DNA of 64,000 bases, from positions 4,715,789 through 4,779,788 of the forward strand of contig OZ038382.1 of assembly GCA_964036045.1 (NCBI GenBank). Direction: 5' to 3'. Position numbers and translations under genes: made by a program. Of the stretch, positions 1 to 10,137 are shown one piece after another; positions within the stretch are counted from its first letter, which is position 1, and every line of letters starts with the position of its first letter. The DNA comes from Eutreptiella sp. 'Long Island Sound 2002'. Lineage: Eukaryota; Euglenozoa; Euglenophyceae; Eutreptiales; Eutreptiaceae. The notes beneath the pieces are model-generated. The model searched no databases. It was not told the origin of the DNA and was given only the letters and a program-made list of their open reading frames with translations.

Positions 1-1083
1 TTTTTAAGATGATGTACGGTGAAAAAACAACGGGTTGGAACGTCCGGCTTTTTTTGCGTTCACACCCTATATTATATGGTTTCTGGCACGCGTACAAATT
101 TTGCGTTACAAAAACATTTCGCTCATTTTGGCCGATTGTGACTGTTTTCCGTAAGGGTTTGTTGCGCAGCGGAGACACAGTCCCCTGTTTTCCCAAGCTG
201 ATCACAATGGAGATAACTGTTGGTGCACTGCTGTTGGGTATGGGCCCCCACATACGGCGCCTTAACCAAAAATGTCACTCCCTTGAGCTGGCACGTCCTG
301 CAAATCGGCGAAGTCGCCTCCGTTACGCTGTGTGTAAGGGCATGCAGGTTCTGTTAACACAATACTGTCCCATGTTACTGTACCTAGGACACCTCGTTAG
401 GCAGTGCAATTGGGCTGGGGAGACGGCCAACACGGGTGTTTTTGCTTCTGAGGGATTGCAGATTTTTATGTGTCTGTTAGACCGTTTGAACATGGGGGAC
501 ACACTTTTAAAATACGAACGCACTGTTGCAACTGCGCTATTGTGCCACACTGCATGGCACACAGCCATGCCTGGACAGGCTTTTGCCGAGGAATTTTGTG
601 AAAGTCTGCTTTCCAGCCTTGTGACAAAGAAGGGCCAAAACAGAGGTGCAGTAACCATTGAAGATGTTGACGATCTGTATCAGCTCATCACTATCCGCAA
701 AGAAGGTCACAGGGTGAACGTCTGTAAAATCCCCAATTCCTTTGTCCATTCCGTGCGTCAGCGGTTAACTGCTTACTTGAACGCAGAGCGTGTATATGTG
801 CCTTGGGTTAGGTGGTGTGCTGAGCCTACTTGTACAATTCAGGCGCATTGGCCGCGCAGGGGTGTACCTAACTTTCCACCCGTCTCTTCTAATTCCAAAG
901 GGTTCTAACCACTACAAACAAGTTCTTGTGTCTGTGTTGTTGGTGCTAACGCAGCAGGGGCCATTTAAGGCTGGTTTCAAGCAAAAACTGTCGGAGCTGA
1001 TCCCCCAACGCAGTGTGTTGGAGGAACAGAGAGAGGCCCACACGCTGCGAAACGTTCGAAGAAGATTGGAGAACATGCAGTGA
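1..1083 (+). CDS. Unrecognised protein, 5' partial, two visible exons (to 791, then 901-1083)
   Basis: I do not recognise this gene. An open frame starts at or before the window edge: the sequence just before position 9 (TTTTTAAG, then ATGATG) could be a splice acceptor or an upstream region. The frame runs to 791. A GT at 792 and an AG at 900, preceded by a pyrimidine-rich tract and a CTAAC branch-like motif, give a 109-base intron that joins in frame to 901-1083 (TGA stop). Without this intron the first frame stops at 908 and the second has no start. The protein is about 320 residues, rich in Trp, Cys, His and Leu, with no signal peptide or clear domain. Its style and its closeness to the ParB-like gene suggest a mobile-element protein, perhaps the end of a large transposase. 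That is inference only. Confidence 0.45.
792..900 (+). other. Predicted intron of the first gene
   Basis: GTATATG donor and a CCAAAG acceptor after a run of pyrimidines. Removing these 109 bases restores one reading frame. A shorter option (acceptor at 842) keeps the frame but runs into a stop at 908, so the longer intron is preferred. Confidence 0.5.
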
Positions 1084-1101
1084 TGCGGGAGGCCTCGCGC
1101 A
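1084..1101. repeat. GC palindrome copy 1 (one mismatch)
   Basis: Eighteen bases matching TGCGCGAGGCCTCGCGCA with one mismatch (G for C at 1088). It starts directly after the stop codon of the first gene. Confidence 0.7.
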
Positions 1102-1136
1102 CACAGCATGAAACAACAGGTTAGTACACCCCCACT

Positions 1137-1158
1137 CTTGCGCGAGGCCTCGCGCAAG
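1137..1158. repeat. GC palindrome copy 2 (perfect, 22 bp)
   Basis: A perfect 22-bp palindrome around the core TGCGCGAGGCCTCGCGCA. It lies between the first gene and the ParB-like gene, upstream of the latter's start. Confidence 0.85.
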
Positions 1159-1318
1159 GTTAGAAGTCAAAAACAGTGCCGAGCCCCTTCAGTTCTGCAT
1201 TCTCAACCATACTGTACTCGTATTCGCTAAAAGCACCCCACATGTGCATTATCGACGACGATTGGAACCATTTTTAATGTTATGTTTCCTTCAATACAGG
1301 CTTTCTTCTTATCGCAGA

Positions 1319-4105
1319 ATGGCAAGCCCCGCCCAAAAAACAGCCGAGGAACAAGAAGATACCGACTATGACCCTGGGACCTCGGGATCGGAGGCTGGAA
1401 CACCAAAGAAGGGGCGTAAGAAGAAGAAAACACCAGATCCTGGCTTAACCTTGGGTACTGACATCGAGGACCACCTGAAGCCGGACAGGAGGCAGGTGAG
1501 GGTTGATCTGGACAACGTGAGAATCGACCAGGGGAAGACAAAGGGGCAGATCAGACGGAAAGATGCGAAGTTACTGCAGAAGCGTATTGAGTCACTCGAA
1601 GCAGCACCGCCAACAGGCCCATTACACGTCGTTCTCTGGGAAAATAATAGTATGTTGCCAACCGACCTTTCGCTCTTCTCGTTGCGCGAGCCCTCGCACA
1701 TAGATGTGTCTCATATTTGCAGATGGCGATTATTGGTGTGTATCTGGACAGCACAGCGTGGAAGCGATTGCGAAGATTCGGGAGAAGCGACGTACAGCGT
1801 GTCTGGATCTGCAGCAGTGGCATACTGTATGCATCGCCAATATTCTGAAGCCTACGACACCGTGGGCCTTCCGTGCAAAGCTGGCGGGACAAGCACAAGG
1901 AAGCGCACAAGAGGTTGAGCCAATTCCGCTGTATGAGGCAGCAGATAACCTCATTAGATGGGTTGAGGATCAGCGGCGGCGAGGCCTACCTGACACGTAC
2001 AGCAATCTCAAGATCGCCATTGTGGATGCTGTGCAGATGAGTGCCCTGGTTCCAACCGCTGAACTGAAGCAACCTGGTCAATTCGTATGTTCATTAATCG
2101 TTGCTTCGGTGCTCTTCGTTGCGCGAGGCCTCGCGCATAACGTTGTCACTTTCAGGACAAAACGTATAAATTGTGGAAAGATTTTATGACGTTTGCCTAC
2201 TATACTGGTCCGGAAGCTGTGAAAGGTCTGCAGAAGTTCCACGACAAAGGGGAGAAAGTCACGAAGAACGCGCTGAATAAACTGGACGGCATCCTGTTGC
2301 CGGAGTTCTACAACAAAGTGGCAGAAGTGATGCAGGAAGAAAAAACAACCCTTAAATCCTTGCAGAATTCGTTTGACGACATCATCCTGGAGCAGTGCGT
2401 CTCAATGCATCTGGACCACCCGCACAACGGCCAGTACGTTCGACCTGAGAAAGGTGTGTACCATCGGCGAGACGTGGGTTCCGTTTCTGCATCGGTGGGC
2501 CGCACTTTCTCCATTTCTGTTCTTTAGCCAAAGATATGCGGACCCGTAAAGAGGTTGCTGCACTTGGAAGGCCTGCCCTGAAGGTGACTCTTGGAACATG
2601 GGGCTATTGGCGGGAACCTGAAGGCAAAAGTCGCGGTCCATGGCCGGCATGGAAATCCATGATTCGCGCACCGATGTGGCAGGTGGCAGAGAAAGGCAAA
2701 CCCGCCTCTCTGAAAACCCTCAACGTCCAAAAACTCCTGGGTCAAGAGCCTACCAGAAGCCGTGTGGTCCCCCCACCTGCTGGTGTTACTGGTGACTTCA
2801 AGACAGTGGAACAGCAGGATCCATCACTGTCAAGTCAAACTATCACAGTTAAGGCGACCCGAATTGGAGCGTTGACCCACGATCCCCCGAGGCGGTTTAT
2901 TGAGATTGACAAGAACCTGATTGTCATCAACGGCGACATATTTGAACATCTTGCTCCTGAGATGATGTGCCCAGCCTGGCTGTATGAAGAGATGGCGCGT
3001 GCCGATACCCTTATCTGCGGCTCCAAAACTGTTGTTGACAACATGTTCAACGTGCTGGAAACGGAAACAGAGAGGCATCTCAACGATGATTTCAACGCGC
3101 CGCGCATTGGCCACATGTTGTTTGTTCCCATCTTCAGTTGGCCAGTCAAACCGAAGCCTGCAGGGGATCCTACAACGTTTGACGTTCGCTGGTTGCTGAT
3201 TGCGTCACCGGGTAGCTGGTCGAGAAAGGTATAATTCCCTCATTACGTCCGCTCTTTGCGCGAGGCCTTGCGCAATAACTTCTCCCTCATTGCAGATTCC
3301 GAATTATCTGACGTTTGGACCTACTCAAGTAGAGGAGATGGATCCTGTTGAATTTGGCGGTCACCTTCCGATAACGACGGTTATGTGGTATTTCGACACT
3401 CACCTCTTTCACCTGAAGCAGGATAAGAGCTTCAAGCCTGCGTTTGTGTTCATTGATCATCAGCCAAATCTGGTGTGCAAGATCGCGTCCATCCAGCCGG
3501 ATTCTTGCATGTACCTTCTTGGTGTTACCTCCGACTATCTCTCCGATTGGGTCAACAGAGTGCAGACTCAGTTGAACCACGTATTGACACAAGAGTCGAA
3601 ACTGCACGCGTCTGGTGATTGGGACCAGCAAGCCTACTGGGCAAACCGTGGTATTCCCCTTTGGGTTCGCGATGACAAGGTGGGTTCTGATGCGTTGTCG
3701 CTGAAGGAGGAAGAGACTGTTGAGAAAGGTCAAGCTGCAGAAGCACTGGCCCCTGCAAAGCGGAAATCTACTGGTGGGGAACCAGCCCCCAAGAAGAAGA
3801 AGACTGCCTCCAAGCCTCAGGCAGCGAAGTCGGTTACCGGTGCAGAATCCGACGAGAGCGATGGGGATGAAGAGGAGGGGAGCGAGGAAGAAGAGGAGGA
3901 GGAAGCGCAGGTCTCTGAGGGCAAGGCAGCGAAGAAAGCGGCAGCGAAGCCGAGGTCCGAGGAAACCGGGGCCCGAGCTCCATTTAAGCAGCCAGCCCGT
4001 CAGTCCCAACCAAGAAGCGAGCCCGCAAAGGCACCGCCTAAGGGTAAGACGTCCGTTGCTAAGGCATTGGGTTCTAAGATGCAAACTGTTCCGAAGAAAA
4101 AGTAA
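1319..4105 (+). CDS. ParB/sulfiredoxin-fold-like protein with charged C-terminal tail, five exons
   Basis: Exons 1319-1649, 1723-2084, 2156-2453, 2528-3228 and 3296-4105 sum to 2502 bases: 833 codons plus TAA, with every junction in frame. The ATG at 1319 follows a CGCAG and precedes a Ser/Glu/Lys-rich leader. Around residues 75-130, straddling the first intron, a segment ending in GDYWCVSGQHSVEAIAKI resembles the ParB-nuclease/sulfiredoxin fold, whose hallmark is a (D/S)G-x-R/H-R/S-x-x-A motif. The middle (residues about 330-640) is a conserved-looking globular region I cannot name. Pieces such as LIVINGDIFEHL and AFVFIDHQPN faintly recall DNA methyltransferases, but no DPPY is present. The last 150 residues are Lys-rich with an acidic Glu/Asp run, as in chromatin proteins. 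Bacterial ParB binds 16-bp palindromic parS sites; here a repeated palindrome surrounds the gene. Nuclease or DNA-binding activity is inferred, not shown. Confidence 0.6.
1650..1722 (+). other. Intron 1 of the ParB-like gene
   Basis: GTATGTTGCC donor, TTTGCAG acceptor, 73 bases, phase 1. It contains a degenerate copy of the GC palindrome at 1682-1700. Confidence 0.8.
1682..1700. repeat. GC palindrome copy 3 (degenerate), inside intron 1
   Basis: TTGCGCGAGCCCTCGCACA: the same core with two or three changes, in the middle of the intron. Confidence 0.65.
2085..2155 (+). other. Intron 2 of the ParB-like gene
   Basis: GTATGTTCATT donor, ACTTTCAG acceptor, 71 bases, phase 0. Carries a perfect copy of the GC palindrome. 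Confidence 0.85.
2120..2137. repeat. GC palindrome copy 4 (perfect), inside intron 2
   Basis: TGCGCGAGGCCTCGCGCA, a perfect 18-bp palindrome in mid-intron. Confidence 0.85.
2454..2527 (+). other. Intron 3 of the ParB-like gene
   Basis: GTGTGTACC donor, TTCTTTAG acceptor, 74 bases, phase 1. This is the only intron of the gene without the GC palindrome. Confidence 0.75.
3229..3295 (+). other. Intron 4 of the ParB-like gene
   Basis: GTATAATTCC donor, CATTGCAG acceptor, 67 bases, phase 0. Contains a near-perfect GC palindrome. Confidence 0.85.
3256..3275. repeat. GC palindrome copy 5 (one mismatch), inside intron 4
   Basis: TTGCGCGAGGCCTTGCGCAA: 20 bases, one T breaks the symmetry. Confidence 0.8.
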
Positions 4106-4130
4106 TTTCTTCGCTTGTTCTGATATATTA

Positions 4131-4148
4131 TGCGCGAGGGCTCGCGCT
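4131..4148. repeat. GC palindrome copy 6 (degenerate), just after the ParB-like gene
   Basis: TGCGCGAGGGCTCGCGCT, starting 26 bases after the TAA stop. Confidence 0.7.
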
Positions 4149-4236
4149 ATGCATTCCTCTTCGACGACCTTTATGCTGTCACCTTGTGCGGCACATTTTT
4201 CTCTGTGATGCATTTTATTGCGCTGTTGTGTTGGTG

Positions 4237-4258
4237 TTTGCGCGAGGCCTCGCGCAAA
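4237..4258. repeat. GC palindrome copy 7 (perfect, 22 bp)
   Basis: A perfect 22-bp palindrome with the shared core, about 130 bases downstream of the ParB-like gene. Confidence 0.85.
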
Positions 4259-4584
4259 GAAGGGGTGCCCAAAAATGCTTCTTGTCGTGCAGCGTGCAAC
4301 ATGGTTTTCAAAAACTGGTTTTCCAAAAGATTGAAAGCTCATGGGTGTTTTTTTTACAAAGCATAAGTGGTATAGGAAACAAAAAGTTGTGGTTTTCCCA
4401 AAAAAGAACTTCATTTTGGTGGAAATAAATCATTTTCCCGGGCAGTCGGTTTCGTTGGAAATAAAGGAAAATGGGCCAGTTAATAACTTTTCACAGGATT
4501 TTTGGTTCTTGTGTTTTACGTCCCCCCCGAGAGGACTTTTTTTTTGCAGTGCTGTAGAGAGGCAGTTTTGGGCACATTTTCACC
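4259..4584. other. Intergenic spacer without a gene
   Basis: AT-richer than its neighbours, with short T runs and an AATAAA-containing stretch near 4425. I see no coding signal. It probably holds the 3' end of the gene before it and the promoter of the degenerate ORF after it. Confidence 0.4.
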
Positions 4585-6360
4585 ATGCAACTTGAGCCGC
4601 CTAAGTCTGCTGTTCAGACCGTATTCGTGCAAAGCTCATGTCACTTTTCCGCCTCGGCTGTTTTTCATGAATCTCAAACAGCAACGATCACCGTTCAAGA
4701 TGAGACTCCAACTGCATCAAGTACCTCAATCAATACCGGTATCCAAACAGAGCCTTCCACGAAGCCGCTACTACGTCCTTCTACTCACCTAGAGAGCGTA
4801 GCCACTCAGACGCGTCCAGCGCCCGCAACGCCATTCACTCCTGACCGTGCACGAGAATATCGGTCCACAGACAATATCTTCTCCTGCCGTGCTTTGATTA
4901 CAGACCTGCAAGTCGCTTGGACCTACGGTTCGCCTTCAAAAAATTCTGAACGTGCTCGACCACTTTCTGTTCGCCATGCCCTGTCGCGGACAAATGAGCC
5001 GACAGTATTTTGAAGACAAGCCCTGATCTATGACTCGCAAACCAATCACGTCTCCAAAAGCATCCAAAGCAGATTCAGTCACAATCCATATGCCCTGTCC
5101 GCTCACAGCACTGTTCGTTTCGAGCACAAGAACCTCTGGAGCATCCTAAAACCAGAATATGACGACAAAAAGCCAGCAGCAAGTTCCGAGGCCATTTTTG
5201 GAGACGACGACCTACCTGCATGGCAATCCACCACACGCCGCAAGACCCCCAAAAAAGAACCGGAGGTAACATCAGCCTCCTTACTTGAAAACTCGTGCAA
5301 AGCCTGTCGCAAATCTTTCGTCCTCACAGTGTCAAATGTACACTGGTTCTTGGAAAAAAACCTACAAGTGCCCAAGTCCTGTGAACAATGCCGAGAACGA
5401 CAACGCATTAAACAACCGGCCTCCTTGGAAAAAACAGCGAAACCCGCACGAGTACTTGAATACCCGCATGCAAGTGCAAAGCCATGGCCGAAGCTATACC
5501 CACCTAATCAATCCACTCCTTCTTCAAACACATCGAGCGCTGGTTCGTCTATTCCTGAGGGTAAATTCTGGGATTGTCAATCCACCTCTTCTGAAAGCTC
5601 ATGCCAATCAACAACAAAGCCAGCAGCAAGGAACTACTGGACAACAGCCAACCCTGCCGTATATGACACCCCTTCTCAACAAGAAGAAATGTTTTCATCT
5701 GCGCCAATACGTCCCTCAGGGTCCCATGAAGACTGGAAGGTAACGAATCTGATTCCCCTCCTGGATACTATTTACTTCCCTCCAGACCCTGTGTCTTGGT
5801 CCTGCTCATTGCGAGCACCTACAACGTTTTCGAACTTTCACCCATCAGACACGTGTGACCCACACCTGAATGCTTCTTTGGATACGTCGCTGAAATGAGC
5901 GGACATCAATGACCTGCCAGACCTCTTTACTGACAGCGACACGTCCGTTGATATGCCAGATCTCCAATCCAGCAGTGAAGACTCCTCCAGACAAGGTGAT
6001 CCGTTACAGTTTCCCGCCTTTGAGCTTCCTGATTTTGATATTGTACACACTGAAGAAGTACAGCAAACTGATGCCTCTTCAGAGGACCTGCCTTCACTGC
6101 AGTCCTCCTCCTCAGATTCCTCAGACCAGTTCATCAGCGCACACTTGCACAACGCTCAACACGTACTTGATTCTGGGTCCTGTTCACTGCCGGTGCGCTG
6201 CACGGGCCATCATGTCCTTGACGCTGGGCTCTGCATACCAGCTGGTGTTGCATGCAGCATTGTACTTCGACGGCAGCCTTGTTATACCCATATTTACATG
6301 GAGAGGGGAACTGGAAACAAACACAACATCGCAAATGATGCACTCAAGAGTGGGATGTAA
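4585..6360 (+). pseudogene. Degenerate ORF copy A with zinc-ribbon motif
   Basis: One frame from ATG 4585 to TAA 6358-6360 is broken only by two TGA codons (5011-5013 and 5896-5898), about 590 codons in all. A four-cysteine motif near 5290-5400 (CKACRKSF, then CEQCRERQR about 20 residues on) has the C-x2-C...C-x2-CR layout of the probable zinc-ribbon family seen in many small nuclear or DNA-binding proteins. The rest is Ser/Pro/Thr-rich and low in order. The C-terminal part has acidic repeats such as LPDLFTDSD, MPDLQSSSED and LPSLQSSSSD, possibly interaction motifs. A related ORF follows directly (copy B). Function is unknown. A mobile-element accessory protein seems likely from the duplication and decay. 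Confidence 0.5.
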
Positions 6361-6528
6361 CCGCAACAACAATCAAACATTGCAATCTATATTTCATAAT
6401 AAAAAACCCAACAAGACAATCATCGAAATCCACAGACTCACTACAAATCTTGATCTCTGCCACTCTGGCGATTACCATGGCGACGCGCCAAAGGCGCAAT
6501 CGCGCCAGGGCCTGCAGCCCTCTCCTAG

Positions 6529-8210
6529 TTGCCCAGGCCAGCCTATTACACCGTGCCGCCAGTTATCCCAAGCCCTTCGTCCGTGCCCTCCAATGAAGTC
6601 AAGGAAACAACATGTACGGCACCCTCTGACTGTAAGCCGACGACCGCTGAGACTCACAACAAAGCGCTTGTTGAAATTGGAGATCCAAATATCTCAGCCG
6701 CCACACGCAAACGCTCGCCTAGCACAACGACAGCCTTGCCAGTCCCATCACACAACCCGTATGCCCCTCTCCTTGGTGAATCACCAAACCCTTGGAGCGT
6801 ACCATGCGACCATGTACCACTGGAAGAAGACCAAGAACTCGATCAAGACCTTTCATGGACACATGTTACACACAAGCCCAAATTCAAGCCGTCGCGCAGC
6901 GGAGAGGCATCTCCGCAGCCAGCACGATGTTTGGACTGTCAAAGCTGGTGGTCACTGCCGGCTGACCAAGCAATCTGGTTTGAATCCCAAAACCTGAGCT
7001 TGCGCAAAAGATGCCAAAAGTGCCGAGAATACAGAAAGGCCAAGAAAAAACGAAAACAAAAATCGAAAGCCGCAGAAGCACAAATCATCGAACATCCTTT
7101 CCATCCACCAAGAAGTTGGCAATGTGCAAAGTCACCCCGGAGAAGAAGCTCGTCAAGGTCAACTCCAGAGAGCTCAGAGACGCGCTCTGCCAATCAACAG
7201 TGGCCGACACTTCCAAGGCCAACGCCCAAAACGCAAGAACGAGTGGACAAAGGTTCCCAATCTGAATCAAAGCAGCTGATCAAAAAATTGAAACCGCCAG
7301 CCAGTCAGACAACACTCACGCCGATACGCAAGGCAGGAGACCAACCCAAAGGCAGATTCGGGGATTCAGGTGAATCAAGCTCTGTAGAGTCCACAAATCA
7401 GTGCGAGGAGCTCACCACGCCAATTTCCTACTGGCCTGCACAATCCAGCCACTGCTACGATACCTCCGCCGAGCAAGAGCTATTCTTAAACCCGCCTTCG
7501 TATCCAGCAGTTCGTATCCAAGAACACTTCTTTGATGCGCAAGAATTCCCTGAAGTACCGTCGCCAACTACAACAAATGCTAAGTCCATTTCTAAGCCGC
7601 ACAGTGCACTGTTTTTTGATCTTCATTGTAATATTTTTTGCCTATACCCAACACACATTTCGTGGCATGTCAAAGCGCGCCCTGACACGCACCAAGCAAT
7701 GTGTGATATTGTATTGAAACATCAAGCCATTCAGCTCTGTGAAATGAATCCATCCGAACCTCCTGCGTTCCAGGATTCGATCTGCCTGACATAGAAACAC
7801 CAATGCATGGTTCAGGTTTTTTCTCTCCTTCCAAGGTAATAGGCCACTCTGACAGGTGGGCTGATATGTTAAGTGACTCTGAGTCACTGCCCACTCTGCA
7901 GTCCAGCAGCAGCTCTGAGGCAGCATCCGTCACTGACGCCAGTACATCCCGTGTGGAGCAAAGCCACTCACACAACACACCTTCAACGGAATGCAAAGCA
8001 GACAACATCTTTGCTTTGCTTGCTTCTTTGTGCACCAACTTTGAGCTCAAAGCCATCAAAAATTTACACCAATTCTCTCAAGACTTGGAATGGATAGCAC
8101 GACAGCCCTCAGGGCACTCGCAAAGCTTCCAGGTGAATAGACAACCAGGAGAACCGGATAACGGACGTTTGCGCGGCATACTGTGCCAACAAACCCGCGC
8201 TGTGTCCTAA
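6529..8210 (+). pseudogene. Degenerate ORF copy B with zinc-ribbon motif, frameshifted
   Basis: The frame from ATG 6529 stops at 7794, but the reading continues in another frame from about 7770 (GFDLPDIETP) to 8210, so one small indel separates the halves. Like copy A it has C-x2-C...C-x2-CREYRK (about 6920-7040), a shared SHNPYA peptide, a later YDT...EQE segment, and an acidic SLPTLQSSSSSE motif near the end. Order and spacing match copy A, so the two are tandem paralogues rather than one long gene. Between the zinc ribbon and the acidic tail it is Lys/Arg/Ser-rich, as in a nuclear protein. I cannot name the family beyond the zinc ribbon. Confidence 0.45.
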
Positions 8211-8431
8211 AACCCAACCTGTGGCCCCCATGGCTAGGGCATCCAGAGTAATACCACAAAATGATGACACCAAAATGGAACTGAAAATCGAAGATCAGTA
8301 AATATATCCCGGTCGACAGCACCGACGACAAGCAGCCTCCTGTGTCCCCCGACAATACAGATGTACGTACCTCTGTACGTGTGTATACCCTCAGGCGTTT
8401 CGTTTTTTTTTGTTGTTGGTTGGTTATTCCG

Positions 8432-8803
8432 ATGCGCTACAGCCAGTACACGCGGTTTCCCCAGTCGAACCATCTTGCGCAGGAATATGGTGATGGCCAC
8501 CCGTCCCCGGCTGTGTCATATAGCCAGCGAGTGCGAACGGCTTTACTGTTGCTGAGGCAACAACCCGTGACGCAACGCCAAATCGAATGGCATGTGCGCC
8601 TAATTTACAGTAGATCCAGGAACATTTGGGTACCTGGGGATATCGAAAGTGATGTTCATCTTGCACTACGTGACGCCGTCGGTCAGGGTTTGGTCGAGCG
8701 AGACAACCGTGGCAAGTTCATGATCACCGACGAAGGGGCGACGAAATCATTGTGGGGGTTTAAGAACATCGGTGGCCTGCGCCACTGTATCTGGACGAGG
8801 TAG
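8432..8803 (+). CDS. Small winged-helix-like protein (linker-histone/H15-like)
   Basis: An intact 123-residue ORF. The frame is open upstream to 8342, but ATG 8432 is preferred because the residues before it are Cys/Phe/Trp-rich and not domain-like. Residues about 30-110 fit a winged helix: a first helix (YSQRVRTALLLLRQ), a second (TQRQIEWHVRLIY), a recognition-type helix (IESDVHLALRDAVGQGLV) and a two-strand wing (ERDNRGKFMITDEGA). This order recalls the globular domain of linker histones and related DNA-binding domains. It may bind DNA in the nucleus. The last codons run into AGGTAGGGG, so splicing to a further exon is possible. It lies downstream of the zinc-ribbon ORFs and may belong to the same element. 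Confidence 0.4.
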   Translation: MRYSQYTRFPQSNHLAQEYGDGHPSPAVSYSQRVRTALLLLRQQPVTQRQIEWHVRLIYSRSRNIWVPGDIESDVHLALRDAVGQGLVERDNRGKFMITDEGATKSLWGFKNIGGLRHCIWTR

Positions 8804-10129
8804 GGGAAGGGTTAGCCGGACCTTCATCCCGCGGTTTGCCGGAGAACACGGCGTTGATCATGCACCAGAGTCGCGAGGAGATTGGCCTGCCGCGGGGTAT
8901 CGCTGCAAAGCAGAACGTTTTATAGTGTTTTCAGCACTGTGTTTTTGATGTGCCTCTCCTGCTGCTTGCTGCTGGTGTAGGGTTCCTGCTGCTTATTTTT
9001 GATGATGAAAATGTTTTATTGTTGAAATACAACCAGTCCAGGATAACCCAAGCCAGAGATAAGCAAGTAGAAGATAAACAGGATCAAAGCATGAAGGGCT
9101 GCAGTCACAAAGAGTTAGATAAAGACAACTATCAACAATAGACCACAGCAATTAACACACAAAGCAACTCAGGATGAAATATTTTACACGTTTGACAAAA
9201 ACTGATTGGAAAACTGCCCCAAGGGCTCACACACTTCCATAGTGCCATCTTGAGATGTGCACTCTTTGTTTTTGGGTCCCATAGGTGAACAGTGTGTCCT
9301 TTAATGTGCTTTCACTTGCGGTATTGTGTCGCCACCCAGTAATAATTTTTGGGTGCATGTTCGTGGATGTGCGTCGTCTTCTGACGTACGGTGAGGAGTG
9401 TTAGTCGTCGGATTGGTTTGGCAGTTGCCATGCATAAGGTACGACGTGAAACGTGGCTGAGGCGATGCTTCCGGGTGAGCAGGAAACCGACAGCAGTCAT
9501 ACCCCCAAGTCTTTTCAAAAAGTGCCCCAACGCTCAGACTGTAGTTTCCTGTGCCGCTGTGGAGGGCAGCATAAGGCTGCATGCAGTGTGACAATGGCTT
9601 CGACACCTCGCACTGTCCCGTCTGCGAGATTGCCAGGGGACGCGGTGAATTAGCGGTTGCCTGCGACGATTTTGTCCCCTGATGCAGCAGGAATCCCGCA
9701 AACCAGCAAACATTCATCGGCAGAAAGCATTCAGAAGGCTCAAACTTATGGCGCAATATCCCCAATCGGAGCGGCGTTTCCAACGCCGCCCCCGAACAGC
9801 CGCACACTTACTGATGGGGAACGGGGGGCAAAAATGTGGTTGGCACCAGCAGTGCCAATACGTCCCTGTGCCCGAGAACGGCCTCCTCCCTATCCCCTGG
9901 GCTACACCGCATGCCCATCCCGTGAGGCCTGTCTCCGGCACTGTCTGGTCAGAATTGAGCTGAACAAAATGAGATGTGTGCAAATCAATCGAAGCAGCTT
10001 GTTCTCATTGGAATGTGTATGTCCTCTTTTTGAGACCGTACTCGAAAACCCAATCCATCCGCGTTGAGCACGGCGCTGAATCTGAATCCAACATCACCGA
10101 GAGCCCCCCTTCCACACACTGGTCTGTGC
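8804..10129. other. Gene-poor spacer
   Basis: No ORF I trust. The only hint is a short cysteine-rich reading on the plus strand at about 9582-9680 (MQCDNGFDTSHCPVCEIARG), which could be a zinc-binding exon but has no convincing splice partners. Several longer minus-strand openings over 9300-9980 show no domain or conserved-looking composition. Confidence 0.35.
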
Positions 10130-10137
10130 AGCAGCAC
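10130..10137. repeat. 8-bp target duplication of the MITE, left copy
   Basis: AGCAGCAC, repeated exactly at 10635-10642. Confidence 0.75.

Noticed and set aside
9-908. Naming the first gene a KDZ-type transposase
   Set aside because: Only the general style fits. I could not find catalytic residues or a named motif, so it is left unrecognised.
1-4105. Bacterial or phage origin because of the ParB-like motif
   Set aside because: The gene has four GT-AG introns that are needed for its frame. It is eukaryotic, whatever the domain's distant source.
1084-4258. GC palindromes as bacterial-type terminators or CRISPR repeats
   Set aside because: Several lie inside spliceosomal introns, there are no T-tracts after them, and spacing is irregular with no spacer structure.
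3287-4414. Long minus-strand ORF of 375 codons
   Set aside because: It is the antisense of the last ParB-like exon. The Leu-rich reading is produced by the Glu/Lys-rich sense codons.
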